A stretch of DNA of 64,000 nucleotides from Moanibacter sp965226025 (GCA_965226025.1 CBDDCD010000003.1:186001-250000); one strand, 5' to 3'; positions 35,436 through 45,293 are shown, numbered from the stretch's first letter. Notes: a model not told the origin generated them from the sequence alone. A program made the numbers and translations.

Positions 35436-37251
35436 AGGCTGTCCCAAATCCGAGAGGATTTGGGTGGAAGCCTGATACCGATATCAATCTTCGTCACGTT
35501 ATGTAGACCACGACATGCCTTCCGTCCTCGGTAGCTTACCTTTTATCCGTTATGCACCTTTCCAGCACCCTTCCTCTCGCTTTGAGTCGATAGTTCTCCC
35601 AAGGAAGCGCCTCTGACTCGATTCTTGGATCCCTATGCCGCCTGCGTTGCCTCTTTCTCATGTTCTTGCGCAAGTCTCTGCGCGATTTTCCATAGATTGT
35701 GGGACAGAACCGACCAGGCCACGCTAAGGTTACGGTTGTCAAAGCCTTTGCTGCGTATCTTGCCCCCGTGCCATCGGTTCTTGAGCACTCCGATCCGGCC
35801 TTCGGTGCTCCCTCGTCGTCGCTGCAACCGGACAAAGCGCGGCTCCTCCATCCGCTCCTTGAGCTCTTGTGGATTGCGGGGCGTAAGGGCGTCAAAAATC
35901 CCCTCTGCCTGGAGCCGCTTGCTGGCCGCCTTCGAGGCATAGCCCCGATCCCCACTGATCGCTTCGATCTTCTCCTCTAAAGCGAAGCCCTTTTGCCTCT
36001 CCAGACTTTCCCAAAGCTGCTTCAATTCGCTCGGGGCCTGCCCCCCATACAGTTTCCAGTCCAACAGATATCCCTCTGCGCTCTCGCATAAATAAAGGGT
36101 GTTGCCAAACTCCACCTCCCGATCTGCCTTGCCTCGCACGATGACGTCAATCTCAGGTTCGTAGGCGCTCAGGATCTTCTCCTCATTCTTCACCTGCCGC
36201 CCCCCTATGATCCGTTCGTGCGCCTGTTTCATGACCTGCGGTATCTGCTCTAACATACCATCCATTCGCTCGATGATTCGGCTCGCCTTCTTCTCGGTGT
36301 AATCGCTTTGCATCCACATAGCTTCCAATAAGTCACGGTGGCGAAGGGCATGGCCCTCAATCTTCTTGAGCAATAGCTTCATCCGCCGCAGGATCCCTTT
36401 ACGCGCTTTGCCCACCTCCCGGCGCCGACGCGCATGCGTCATCTCCAGGCACCGTTTGTTCATCTCCCGAGCCAATCCCTTTGCTCCCTGGGGCATGCGC
36501 TGTTTCATTCCCGCCTGCCGAATCAGACTGATCGCCTTGAGCAGCGTTGCTCCCACATCCTTGAGCAAGACCCAGTCCACGGGCCAGTGGATGTTCGCTT
36601 CCAGGCAAGTGGCGTCGATCAGGCATTCCCTCGTATCGATCGGCTTCTCTAATCCTGCCTCACCACAATGTTCAGCATTGCCCACCACCTCGGTCATCCT
36701 TGCATGCAGCTGTCTCAGATACGCTTCGTCGAAGAATTTCGAATCCCGTTCCAGACTGCTCTTCGATATTTTCCGGATCCCGTCTACCTCACGCACCCGG
36801 CAAAAATTAGCCAGAAGCTCACTGCGTCCCAACTCCTGCGACAGACAACGAAAGGATATCCCTCCGAGTAAATGACGCACCACCTCCACCCGCAGCGCTT
36901 TTATCGCTCTTAGAGCGCGTCGCTCCCGATCCTTCCCTCCCGCTTCATCCCATCCTTCCAAGGCTTTTACGATCGCCTCCCTTTCCAGCGAGGAGTCGAT
37001 CAAAACCCGGTCAATCCGCTCCATTGTTTCCAGAAACACGGTGTAGTCTTTGCATCGAATGACTGGAGTTAGGGCTGGACGCAGGAAGCTTTGCACGGCA
37101 ATATTTTTCATGAGAAGGGCGTGCTGTGTATTTGACTAACGCAAGCATAAGCGCCCTTTTTCGCCGGATCGAGCTTTTTGCAGCTCCATCCGGCCTTTTT
37201 TTTGCCCATAACTCATTAAAAATCAATTGTTTCCACCACTGGGACGGGCTC
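35436..37251 (-). mobile_element. insertion sequence IS-A, copy 2 (1816 bp, inverted)
   Basis: Same ends and length as copy 1, opposite orientation, with a perfect 8-bp duplication TATGGTAG. Differences from copy 1 are few (for example GCACGCCC before the transposase start and A232V, L393S in the protein). It interrupts the LolA-like gene. Confidence 0.93.
35633..37111 (-). CDS. DDE transposase of IS-A copy 2
   Basis: 492 residues with the full triad D166/D388/E437. It differs from copy 1 by Val in REVGKARK and Ser in YASKAAS. Apparently intact. Transcribed against the host gene it interrupts. Confidence 0.9.
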   Translation of the reverse strand: MKNIAVQSFLRPALTPVIRCKDYTVFLETMERIDRVLIDSSLEREAIVKALEGWDEAGGKDRERRALRAIKALRVEVVRHLLGGISFRCLSQELGRSELLANFCRVREVDGIRKISKSSLERDSKFFDEAYLRQLHARMTEVVGNAEHCGEAGLEKPIDTRECLIDATCLEANIHWPVDWVLLKDVGATLLKAISLIRQAGMKQRMPQGAKGLAREMNKRCLEMTHARRRREVGKARKGILRRMKLLLKKIEGHALRHRDLLEAMWMQSDYTEKKASRIIERMDGMLEQIPQVMKQAHERIIGGRQVKNEEKILSAYEPEIDVIVRGKADREVEFGNTLYLCESAEGYLLDWKLYGGQAPSELKQLWESLERQKGFALEEKIEAISGDRGYASKAASKRLQAEGIFDALTPRNPQELKERMEEPRFVRLQRRRGSTEGRIGVLKNRWHGGKIRSKGFDNRNLSVAWSVLSHNLWKIAQRLAQEHEKEATQAA

Positions 37252-37259
37252 TATGGTAG

Positions 37260-37780
37260 GTAAAGCGCGGGAGCTCAGCGACGATAACAAAACGACGCCC
37301 TTTCTCGGTACCGATTATACCTTTGAGGACCTGCTGCAGGAAGTGCCGGAGCACTTTCGGTATAAGCGAGGGGCCGACGGCGTTGTCGGAGGTGTCGAAT
37401 GTTATGTGGTGCGGGCTCATTCCAAACGGGAAGAGAGTGGGAGCGGTTACGCCTATCGCGATCTATTCATCGCCAAGGCCAAATCCCGCGTTCTGAAAGT
37501 GGATTTTTACGGAGATGGAGATGAGAAAATCAAGACCTTCACTGCCTACGAATACGAGTCTCCCGATATTAAGGGGAAGACCGTGCGACCCCGTCGCGCT
37601 GTTATGCATAACGATGGGGCGAAAACATCGACCATCTTTACCGTCATCGAAGGTCGAATAAACGAGGAGATCGATCCCTCAATCGTCACGCCGGAGGGAA
37701 TCGAAAGCTGGACGGAGGAGGAGGTGGACGAGTTCATCTTTGACTACGGATTCGAAGTGTTCGCCGACGCCGAGGAATGA
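37260..37780 (+). pseudogene. 3' part of the LolA-like lipoprotein-sorting gene
   Basis: It continues GKARELSDDNKTTPF...GTDYTFEDLL, then YRDLFIAKAKSRVLKVDFYG and ends FEVFADAEE. Blocks such as FLGTDYTFEDL are typical of the LolA-like partners of RND/MMPL exporters. An ATG created at the junction (37253) could start a truncated product without signal peptide. The exporter begins 75 bp downstream on the same strand, so the IS may also affect its expression. Confidence 0.85.
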
Positions 37781-37855
37781 TCGGGGCGCTACTCTATACG
37801 TAACTTCGAAGATCAATTTGAAAACGCGCGGTAATCGGATTTTGCCATCTCTTCA

Positions 37856-40495
37856 ATGTGGCGACTACTACTCTATGGCTACCAGCACGGCTACAGTGTT
37901 GTCGGCCTGACTCTGCTATTCACGGGCCTCTCTCTGGTCTGGGCGCGTGAAGTTCGATTCGATGTTTCAACGGACAGTCTGATCGATCCTCAGAGCCCTC
38001 TTTTGAAGGAGTATGAGGAGAGTCGAGAGACATTCGGTTCGGATCGAATGGCTGCGATATTCGCTGCCGATCCTGATCTCTTCCAGCAGGATCGTCTGGA
38101 GAAGCTGAAGGAGCTGAGCGAAACGCTTTCGAAGCTACCTTTCGCGCAGCGGGTCGATAGCCTCTTCACCCTCCCTGATATCCGCGATGTTAACGGCATT
38201 CTGGAGACAGCCCCTCTGCTGAGGAAAATACCGTCCGAGCCGGAAGCGCTGAATAAAAGAAAAGAGCAGGCGACGGAAAATCCGCTACTGCGCAGGAATA
38301 TTATCTCGGAAGATGGGACCGCCACACTATTGACGGTTTTTCTCGAACCCGACAGCAAAACCGAATTCAGCTCTCGGGAGATCTACGGTCAGATCGAGAG
38401 TTTGCTCGTGCCCTACCAGGGTGGGTTTGAGGAGATCTTTCAGGTTGGTGGACCGGCGCTGGAGTCATGGATGACCGACTATATCTGGCGCGACCAGATA
38501 AGGATTCTTCCCATTTCGGCGATCATTCTTGCCTTGCTTCTCAGTATCAATCTGCGCAGCGCAATCTTGGGTCTTTTGCCGGTGGTCAATGCCGCTATCG
38601 CTTCGGCGTGGTTTCTGGCGGCGATGGCCGTTCTCGATATACCGATTAACTTCCTCAACTACATTATTCCTATTCTTATACTCGTAATTGGGGCGACGGA
38701 AGACGTCCACGTTCTACATGATTACCGAGAGAATCTACGGATTACGCGCAGTGGACTACGGGCGATAAAGAGAACCAGTCGTCATATATCTCTGGCTCTT
38801 CTCTTGACCGCTCTTACCACTCTGCTCGGATTCGCCTCAACAACCCTCAGCGATCTTCCGATATTGAGGCAGTTTGGCATCTCCTCCGTAATCGGACTGA
38901 CCGTTCGCTTTGTCATCACTATCTTCTTCCTCCCTGCTTGCCTGAGGGTTCTCAGCATATGGAAGGTGACGCCTAGGGCAAGGAGAGGGTTCGGGTGGCG
39001 TTTGTCTCGCGGCATGAGCTCCTACATTGTCAGCCGCCTGGTCCCCAAGGCGGTGCCGATCGTTGGTGTACTTGCTTTGCTCACGGGGATAGCGCTCTTC
39101 TTTGCGGCTCGAATCCAATTGAGCAACGACTTTCTTTCATTTCTGGATCCTGAATCTGAAGTGGTTCGAAAAATTGACCGGGTGAGTGAAGATCTGGTGG
39201 GAACGAAAGTCATCTACCTCACCGTTCATGGCAGCCCGAACGACTTCCAACAGCCGGGAGCCCTGCGCGAATTGGAAGCGATCGGAGACTATGTCAGAGA
39301 ATTCCCGGAGGTGGACAGTGTGATTTCATTCGCCGATATCGTATCCCGCATCCATGAGCAGATCATGGAAGGGGATCCCGATGACTACAGGATTCCTGAT
39401 TCAGCCGCCGCCGTTCGGCAACTACTGCTCGTCTTTTCCAGTCCGCAGGATTTTGCGTCTTACAAAAATCTCGATTATTCGAAAGCCAATATCGTCATCC
39501 GGAGCAGTTTCAGCGACAGCGCCCAACTCAACCGGTTTGTCGAGGAGGTGAGGGCTTCAATCGACTCGGGGCGCTTCGGCAGTTTCAGATATTCATTGAC
39601 CGGTCAATCCGTCCTCGTTGCCGGCGGGGTTGATTCGATCACGGAAGCGCAGCTTCTCTCCTTGGGGACGATGTCCTTCCTTCTCTTTGTTGTGATCTCC
39701 GGTCTCTTTCTTTCCCTTCGATGTGGGGCTCTTACCGTCATTTGTAATCTGTTCTCTATCGTTATGATATTCGGTATCATGGGGTTGTTTGGGATTTCTC
39801 TCAATGTAGGCACCTGTATGGTTGCGGCAATCACGTTGGGATTGGCGATCGACGATACCCTCCATGTTCTGGTTCGTTTCAATCAGAAGGTGAAATCGTT
39901 TAGGAAGGAACGGAGGGGAATCGAGGCCGCTCTACGGGCCGAAGTGAATCCCATTCTTGCCACTTCGATTGCCCTTGCCGGTGGGTTCTCTGTTCTCTCC
40001 TTTTCCAGCTTCGGACCGGTTCGAGAATTTGGGATTTTGAGCGCGGGAGTCGTCATTATCGCCCTCTTCTCGGACCTCGTGGTCACTCCGATGTTCTTCG
40101 CCCGGACTCGAATCGTCACCCTTTGGGATATTCTCGGGATGCGGTTGAGACGCGCTCTTCTGGCCAATTCGCCTTTTTTTGACGGGCTTTCCCCGTGGCA
40201 GGCAAAAAAGCTGATTCTGGCGTCCAATGTGGAGGAATACAGCGAGGGTACCACCGTATTACAGAGGGGAGATGTGGGAGATAAGATGTACGTCGTTCTT
40301 TCCGGAAATCTCGAGGTGACGATTCCGCGGGGAGAGGAGAAGCTGTCCATAGCCAAACTCGGGCTCGGTGAGGTCTTTGGCGAGATGGGGTTTGTGTCGA
40401 AGATTCGACGGACCGCAGATATCACCGCCTTGTCGAAAACGAGCCTGCTCGCCCTCGATGCCAGGGTGAAAGTTTTCTGGGGAGGAAGTGGCTGA
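37856..40495 (+). CDS. RND/MMPL-type exporter with C-terminal cyclic-nucleotide-binding-like domain
   Basis: 879 residues. It has two MMPL repeats, each with a large periplasmic loop and about six helices; RND-type helix-4 motifs are VIGATEDVHVLHDY and LGLAIDDTLHVLVRF. Such exporters are proposed to move lipids or lipoproteins with a LolA-like partner, encoded (disrupted) just upstream. From about residue 771 a cNMP-binding fold follows (SPFFDGLSPWQAKKL, YSEGTTVLQRGDVGDKMYVV, GLGEVFGEMGF). The phosphate-cassette motif after GEMG is weak, and the domain ends abruptly (ALDARVKVFWGGSG) where decayed transposon sequence begins, so its last helices may be lost. Confidence 0.85.
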   Translation: MWRLLLYGYQHGYSVVGLTLLFTGLSLVWAREVRFDVSTDSLIDPQSPLLKEYEESRETFGSDRMAAIFAADPDLFQQDRLEKLKELSETLSKLPFAQRVDSLFTLPDIRDVNGILETAPLLRKIPSEPEALNKRKEQATENPLLRRNIISEDGTATLLTVFLEPDSKTEFSSREIYGQIESLLVPYQGGFEEIFQVGGPALESWMTDYIWRDQIRILPISAIILALLLSINLRSAILGLLPVVNAAIASAWFLAAMAVLDIPINFLNYIIPILILVIGATEDVHVLHDYRENLRITRSGLRAIKRTSRHISLALLLTALTTLLGFASTTLSDLPILRQFGISSVIGLTVRFVITIFFLPACLRVLSIWKVTPRARRGFGWRLSRGMSSYIVSRLVPKAVPIVGVLALLTGIALFFAARIQLSNDFLSFLDPESEVVRKIDRVSEDLVGTKVIYLTVHGSPNDFQQPGALRELEAIGDYVREFPEVDSVISFADIVSRIHEQIMEGDPDDYRIPDSAAAVRQLLLVFSSPQDFASYKNLDYSKANIVIRSSFSDSAQLNRFVEEVRASIDSGRFGSFRYSLTGQSVLVAGGVDSITEAQLLSLGTMSFLLFVVISGLFLSLRCGALTVICNLFSIVMIFGIMGLFGISLNVGTCMVAAITLGLAIDDTLHVLVRFNQKVKSFRKERRGIEAALRAEVNPILATSIALAGGFSVLSFSSFGPVREFGILSAGVVIIALFSDLVVTPMFFARTRIVTLWDILGMRLRRALLANSPFFDGLSPWQAKKLILASNVEEYSEGTTVLQRGDVGDKMYVVLSGNLEVTIPRGEEKLSIAKLGLGEVFGEMGFVSKIRRTADITALSKTSLLALDARVKVFWGGSG

Positions 40496-40556
40496 TAGGC
40501 AAAAAGATAAAAAAAGAGCTAGACAAACCCGAGGGAATCAGTCATGCCAAGATGGT

Positions 40557-42322
40557 ATGAAAGACAAAAAATCTTACCATCTGACTCCTTCGATAGATCG
40601 TCTAACTCTGCGTCTGATCTTGCCCGAAGAGCAGGAGCGATTCAATGATCTTTTGATCCAACATCATTATTTGCACAGTGCGGGGAGCGCGGGAGAGACC
40701 CTGCGCTATGTGGCTTTGATCGACGGGCAATGGGTGTGTCTTTTGCTGTGGGGAGCGGCTAGCTACCGGCTGAAGGATCGAGACGGCGGATCGGCTGGGA
40801 TGGGGCGCGACGGCATGCGCGCTTGAAACTGGTGGTGCAGAACCGGCGTTTTCTCATTCTGCCCGGGCTCAAGCTGGCCAATCTGGCCTCCAAGACGTTG
40901 GCGATGTGCCTGAGAGTCTTGGCCGATCACTGGGAGCAGGCCTTTGCCTATCGCCCCTTGGTAGCGGAAACTTTCGTGGACCCACAGATCCACCGAGGCA
41001 CTTGCTACAAGGCGAGCGGGTGGACTCCTTTGGGCTTGAGCGCGGGATATGGTCGACAGCGGGAAGATTTCTATGAACGCCATGAGCGCCCCAAGCAGAT
41101 CTGGGTCAAACCCCTGCGGGCTGATGCTCTGCAACTGCTGCGCTCGCCAGGGCCCTTGCCCAAGGCACACCGTGAGGCCCTCAATGCCAACGACAACTCC
41201 CATGCGGTCTGCCTCAAAGTGGAACAGATGACAAGCCTCCGGGAACGCTTCCACCAGATCGAAGACTTCCGTCGAAAAGCGGGCCGTCGCTATCGACTCG
41301 CCACGGTCTTGAGTATGATTGTGCTCGGCACCCTCTGCGGCAAACACAACCTCAAGGAGATCGTGCGCCTGGCCCATCACCTCAATCAAGCCCAACTGCG
41401 CGCCTTACGCTCCTGGAAAAACCCCAAAACAAGCCGTTTTCAGGCCCCCTGCTATGATGTCTTCTACCGGGTGTTGCAAAACGTCGAGGCCGAGCTTTTC
41501 GATCAAATCCTCACCCAATTCATAGCCTCGCCCGAGGGCCGTTTGCCCCGCGATATTGCGGTTGACGGTAAGACTCTCAAAGGCACTGACAAAGAACCGG
41601 CCAAGGCCTTGCACCTGGTGGCCGCGGTCGATCATCAAAGCGCTCAAACGATTGCCCAAGTCGCTACCGCCGACAAATCCAACGAGATCACCGCCGCCCA
41701 AACTCTCCTGCGCAAGATGCCGGCCATGGACGGATCCACCTTCACCTTCGACGCCATGCATAACCAAAAAGAAACGGCCCACATCGTGGTCGAAGAACTC
41801 GGTGCTGACTATATCATCCAGATCAAAGACAACCAACCCACCATGCATCAAGACGCAAAGAATCTTTTCGGCCCCTCCCCCTTTTTGTCCACCAAACCGT
41901 AGATAAGGACCATGGCCGCCTGGAGATTCGTCAAATAGCAACCCATCCTCTAAGCGCTCCCTCCCTTGGCTTGCCTCATGCTCGTCAGTTCGCCTCTGTC
42001 CAACGCACCTTCCATTATCCTAACAAAGCGAAACCTTCCTCGGAACGCTCCTACTATGTCCGATCCCACCGACTTGAGCCCTCCTCAGTTCCTATCGAAA
42101 ATCCGCAACCACTGGGCCATCGAAAACAAAAACCACTACCCCAGAGATCGCTTCTTCGATGAAGATCGATGTATGATCCGTAACCATAACGCAGCCAGAA
42201 TCCTGGCTGCTTGCAGGCAACTGGTTCTTAGCCTCAAATCTACCATGGGCTTCGAATCCACCCCTGCCCTCTGTGATCATTTCACCTTCAACCTACACAA
42301 GGCCATCAATATCATCACCTAA
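40557..42322 (+). pseudogene. decayed DruA-like (DUF4338) / ISAs1-type transposase
   Basis: Four frames make one former protein. Frame one (40557 to ~40785) has FNDLLIQHHYLHSAGSAGE...LLLWGAA. Frame two (~40785-41880) continues RIGWDGARRHARLKLVVQNRRF, the end of the DUF4338/DruA-like part, then a linker and an ISAs1-type transposase (FHQIEDFRRKAGRRYRLATV, DIAVDGKTLKGT, IQIKDNQP). Frame three covers DKDHGRLEIRQIATHPLSA. Frame four (to 42322) has IRNHWAIENKNHYPRDRFF. At least three indels make it inactive. Element ends were not found; the upstream exporter end suggests the left edge is near 40490. Confidence 0.78.
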
Positions 42323-42467
42323 TGTCCCGAGAATCAAAACACCGTACCCTCGATGCTCAGTCATTACATTCGCTCCGGCGCTTCTCTCCCTATCTCTCGT
42401 CCCTTCTCTTCCTCAATATCTCAAAGATCTTGAGTGAGCGGCTGGCGGAGAGAAACCGGCAGACCGC

Positions 42468-42554
42468 AGAACCATTCTAGGATTCTGTCGGACATTGACG
42501 TTCGATTGCTTAGCAAGTGACAAAGTTCGTCCGACAGAATCCTAGAATGGTTCT
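42468..42554. repeat. TAGGAATCTGTCGGAC-family element with extended 26-bp arms
   Basis: Perfect inverted repeat: 42468-42493 (AGAACCATTCTAGGATTCTG then TCGGAC) against 42529-42554, loop 35 bp. The loop TTCGATTGCTTAGCAAGTGA is conserved in the elements at 49.4, 57.0 and 57.7 kb. It starts 2 bp beyond the adenine-deaminase stop and could fold into a strong hairpin ending that transcript, though no T-run follows. Confidence 0.88.
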
Positions 42555-42556
42555 AA

Positions 42557-44440
42557 TCACCAGACAACCGGATGGGTTTTGCCATTGGTAACGTTGACGA
42601 GGCCTTGGGGGGCGTGGGGGGAGGGCGCCACCAGGACCCACTTCCATGGTGTGCAAGTGAGGAAAGCGCAGATCATACGACGAGGTAGGCCGGGGCGACC
42701 AATCCATTCCATGGAATCGGCGGCAGCGAAGAGGGCGTTGAGATCGCGAGCGACCAGGTTAGGCGGGCGCGCACTCATAAGACCGCCGATTTCAAACTGA
42801 ACGGTGGCCACGACGGTACCTTCCCTTACCAGGACCCAGCCGCCTCCGAGGTCGGCCAAGGTATTGACCGCCATCGCCATGGCGGCGTCATCATTGCCTA
42901 TCACCCAGACGTTGTGGAGGTCGTGGGCTACGGAACAGGTGAGGGCGGAGGCCGGGTTGATCGGGCCGACCGACTTCCAGAACATCTTTGAAATGCCTCC
43001 CTGGCCTGAATAGCGATCGATGAGGGCGATTTTGGTGATGTCCTTTTCGGCGCTGGGGAAGACTTTTCCCTGTATTACCGGAAGGGTTTCTACCAGGAAG
43101 TCCTCTTTGAAGTGGAAGGGCTTCAAAACGGCGGCTTTGGCCTCTTTGGCCTCGTAGGGTGCCTCGATAACAAAGTCATCCGCCGTAAGTTTTCGACCGA
43201 AGTTGATTGTATCTCTTGCCCAAGGAGGCCATTCGATCGAAGGCACTTGGAGGAGATATTTGCCATCTTCGGCGGCGAGTTTACCGTCGGAGTATACTTT
43301 TGCGATTTCGACATTTCTCGGATCATTGAGAAGGACAACATCGGCGAAGCGTCCGGGAGTGATTGAGCCGACGAGATGGTCGACCCCCGCATGCTTGGCC
43401 GGGTAAAGGGTGAGCATGGCGTAGGCGGCCTCAAGAGGAGCCCCTGCGTCCAATGCCAGTTTAAGGTTGTGGTTTGAGGTTCCAAGCTCGAGCGATGCCG
43501 CAACATCGCGATCGTCGGTGGTGATGGAAAGATGGGACCAGTCTTTGATCCCTTTTTCCTTGAAAAAGGAGACGATCGACTGAATCACGTCGTAACGGAT
43601 CTGTAGAAATATCCCGCGATTGACTTTGTTCCACGCCTCCTCTGCCAACCGAACTTCGTGGTCACTTTCGAGGCCTGAGGCGGCGAATGCATTTATTTCG
43701 GTGAGTTCGGTGAGTCCGGCCCCGTGGCCCTCGACAACACCTCGCATGTCCATTGCGGCCTGAATCACCTGCCAGAGGCGGTCGGAACCGGGAAGCTCTC
43801 GATTCCAGAGCCGGGGCCAGTCCATCACTTCACCGAGGCCGACCACCCTGCGGTCTTGTGACATCGCCTGTCGGACCTCGCTATACCCGTAGTAGCCGCC
43901 GCCCGATTCGTAAGGGGTGGGCGGAGTCGCTGAGCCCAACTCCAGGAAGATCTTGAGAGGACTTCCGTATTGACGCGGGGTGAGCCAGAAGTCGGCGTTG
44001 TGAGGGCCCGATACATTGGAGAATTCGTGGGAACCCTCGATTGTCCAGGTGTTTCCGAAAGGGATCACGAGAGCCGCTTCGAACTCTGGGGTGAGGTGCG
44101 AGCTCTCAATATGTTTGTGGGACTCTCCGAAGCCTGGAACAGCGTAGTATTTGCCTGCCTCAACGGTCTCGATGGAGTCTCCTTTCCATTCTCCACGTGG
44201 GCCGATCCAGGCGATTCGCTTCCCTTTTATGACGATGTCCCAGTTCTCCTCCCATGTCAGAGTGTGAACATTGAGGAGAGTGACCCCACTCAATATCAGA
44301 TCGGCCCTGCTCTTGCCTAAGGCGACCAGCATGAGCTCTTGGCGAGTCTTGATCTCGTCGCTGAATTCGAACTCCTCGTCGCTGTAGGCCGGAATCGGGA
44401 GTAGTAAGGAGAGAGTGAGGAGACGAATGACAGTTTTCAT
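42557..44440 (-). CDS. exported adenine-deaminase-like amidohydrolase
   Basis: 627 residues. Signal peptide 1-20 (LLTLSLLLPIPAYS). The amidohydrolase core has the metal motif H108-K-H110 in GESHKHIESSHLTPEF, the adenine-deaminase form of HxHIESS; later blocks match the family (TTDDRDVAASLELG, YPAKHAGVDHLVGSITPGRFADVVLLND). The C-terminal domain has SVAHDLHNVWVIGNDD and GGWVLVREG, also family-typical. Known adenine deaminases convert adenine to hypoxanthine in the cytosol; the signal peptide is unusual and suggests periplasmic action. A decayed purine nucleoside permease lies directly upstream on the same strand. Confidence 0.82.
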   Translation of the reverse strand: MKTVIRLLTLSLLLPIPAYSDEEFEFSDEIKTRQELMLVALGKSRADLILSGVTLLNVHTLTWEENWDIVIKGKRIAWIGPRGEWKGDSIETVEAGKYYAVPGFGESHKHIESSHLTPEFEAALVIPFGNTWTIEGSHEFSNVSGPHNADFWLTPRQYGSPLKIFLELGSATPPTPYESGGGYYGYSEVRQAMSQDRRVVGLGEVMDWPRLWNRELPGSDRLWQVIQAAMDMRGVVEGHGAGLTELTEINAFAASGLESDHEVRLAEEAWNKVNRGIFLQIRYDVIQSIVSFFKEKGIKDWSHLSITTDDRDVAASLELGTSNHNLKLALDAGAPLEAAYAMLTLYPAKHAGVDHLVGSITPGRFADVVLLNDPRNVEIAKVYSDGKLAAEDGKYLLQVPSIEWPPWARDTINFGRKLTADDFVIEAPYEAKEAKAAVLKPFHFKEDFLVETLPVIQGKVFPSAEKDITKIALIDRYSGQGGISKMFWKSVGPINPASALTCSVAHDLHNVWVIGNDDAAMAMAVNTLADLGGGWVLVREGTVVATVQFEIGGLMSARPPNLVARDLNALFAAADSMEWIGRPGLPRRMICAFLTCTPWKWVLVAPSPHAPQGLVNVTNGKTHPVVW

Positions 44441-44499
44441 TTGGAATTTTGGCTTTGTGCTTCTTGTTGCCCGCTGATCCGGACTGGCCTCGCCGAGGC

Positions 44500-45293
44500 C
44501 TACCAGGATTGCCGGTCTGGGGGAGCCAACAGCTGATAGGACGCCGGAAACCCAGGTCGAGGTAAGGCCGGGGCAGTCCCGTACACGCTAAGCTGATGCG
44601 TCATTACTCTATCACTCACCGACGGTATGGTCTCTTGGTAATCGTCCCATCCATCAATCAGGGCATGGACAACCGGACGGGCGACGCGGTAGCACGATTC
44701 CTTGGCGGTGATGCCCTTCGCCGGATAGGGTGCGGTAAGACTCCAAGCCGCGGTTTCGCCGGGTGGCTGTGCGGAGTAGTTGCTCCCGGACCGGAGGAAG
44801 AGAACACGGTTGAAGTCGACCTTCCCAATCTTCGCCAGACGATGGAGGGCTCGCACAATACCATTATCTTCCATGTTCGTCATGACGTAATTGCCCACGC
44901 CGCCGAGCCGATCGACCCGTCCGCCGGGTCGACCCCGGCGATTCCCGAAATGATCCAGTATGACTTTCTCAGGTCGAAACGAGAATCCAGGCCAAGGGCG
45001 GTTATGACCATGGCCGAATTGGTCACACCCGGGCCCGTGCATACGCCCATCAAACTTTTCTCATTCATGCGCAAATCGTGGGCTCCAAAGGGAAAGGGGT
45101 AGACCTTATCGAGATGCTCCCTCTCCACCCAGAATTGGTATTCTCCAGGAGCATCGCCCGTGTAGTCGCCAATTTCATACAGGGCGACCACGACAACCTT
45201 CACGGGGATGGGGCCGGCGCCGGACGAGACTGAGGGGACGGTGGAGACCAGAAGTTGGAGGAGAGGAAGAATGTGGCAGATTGTAACTTTCAT
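44500..45293 (-). pseudogene. purine nucleoside permease (NUP family), internal deletion and frameshift
   Basis: The N-terminal part (45293 down to ~44890) has a signal peptide and NUP motifs (VALYEIGDYTGDAPGEYQFW, VCTGPGVTNSAMVI, GIAGVDPADGSIGSAAWA). It then jumps in another frame to C-terminal motifs (VMTNMEDNGIVRALHRLAKI, VLFLRSGSNYSAQPPG, ARPVVHALIDGW). The middle, probably 75-110 residues judging by usual NUP size, is missing at the join. A secreted nucleoside-binding/uptake component is therefore lost. It precedes the adenine-deaminase-like gene on the same strand. Confidence 0.75.

Noticed and set aside
40557..41200. Druantia defence locus
   Set aside because: Only a DruA-like domain is present, fused to a transposase and frameshifted; no DruB-E-like genes are nearby.
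41405..41941. Minus-strand 178-codon ORF opposite the ISAs1 transposase
   Set aside because: It mirrors the transposase coding strand; the plus strand has the clear family motifs.
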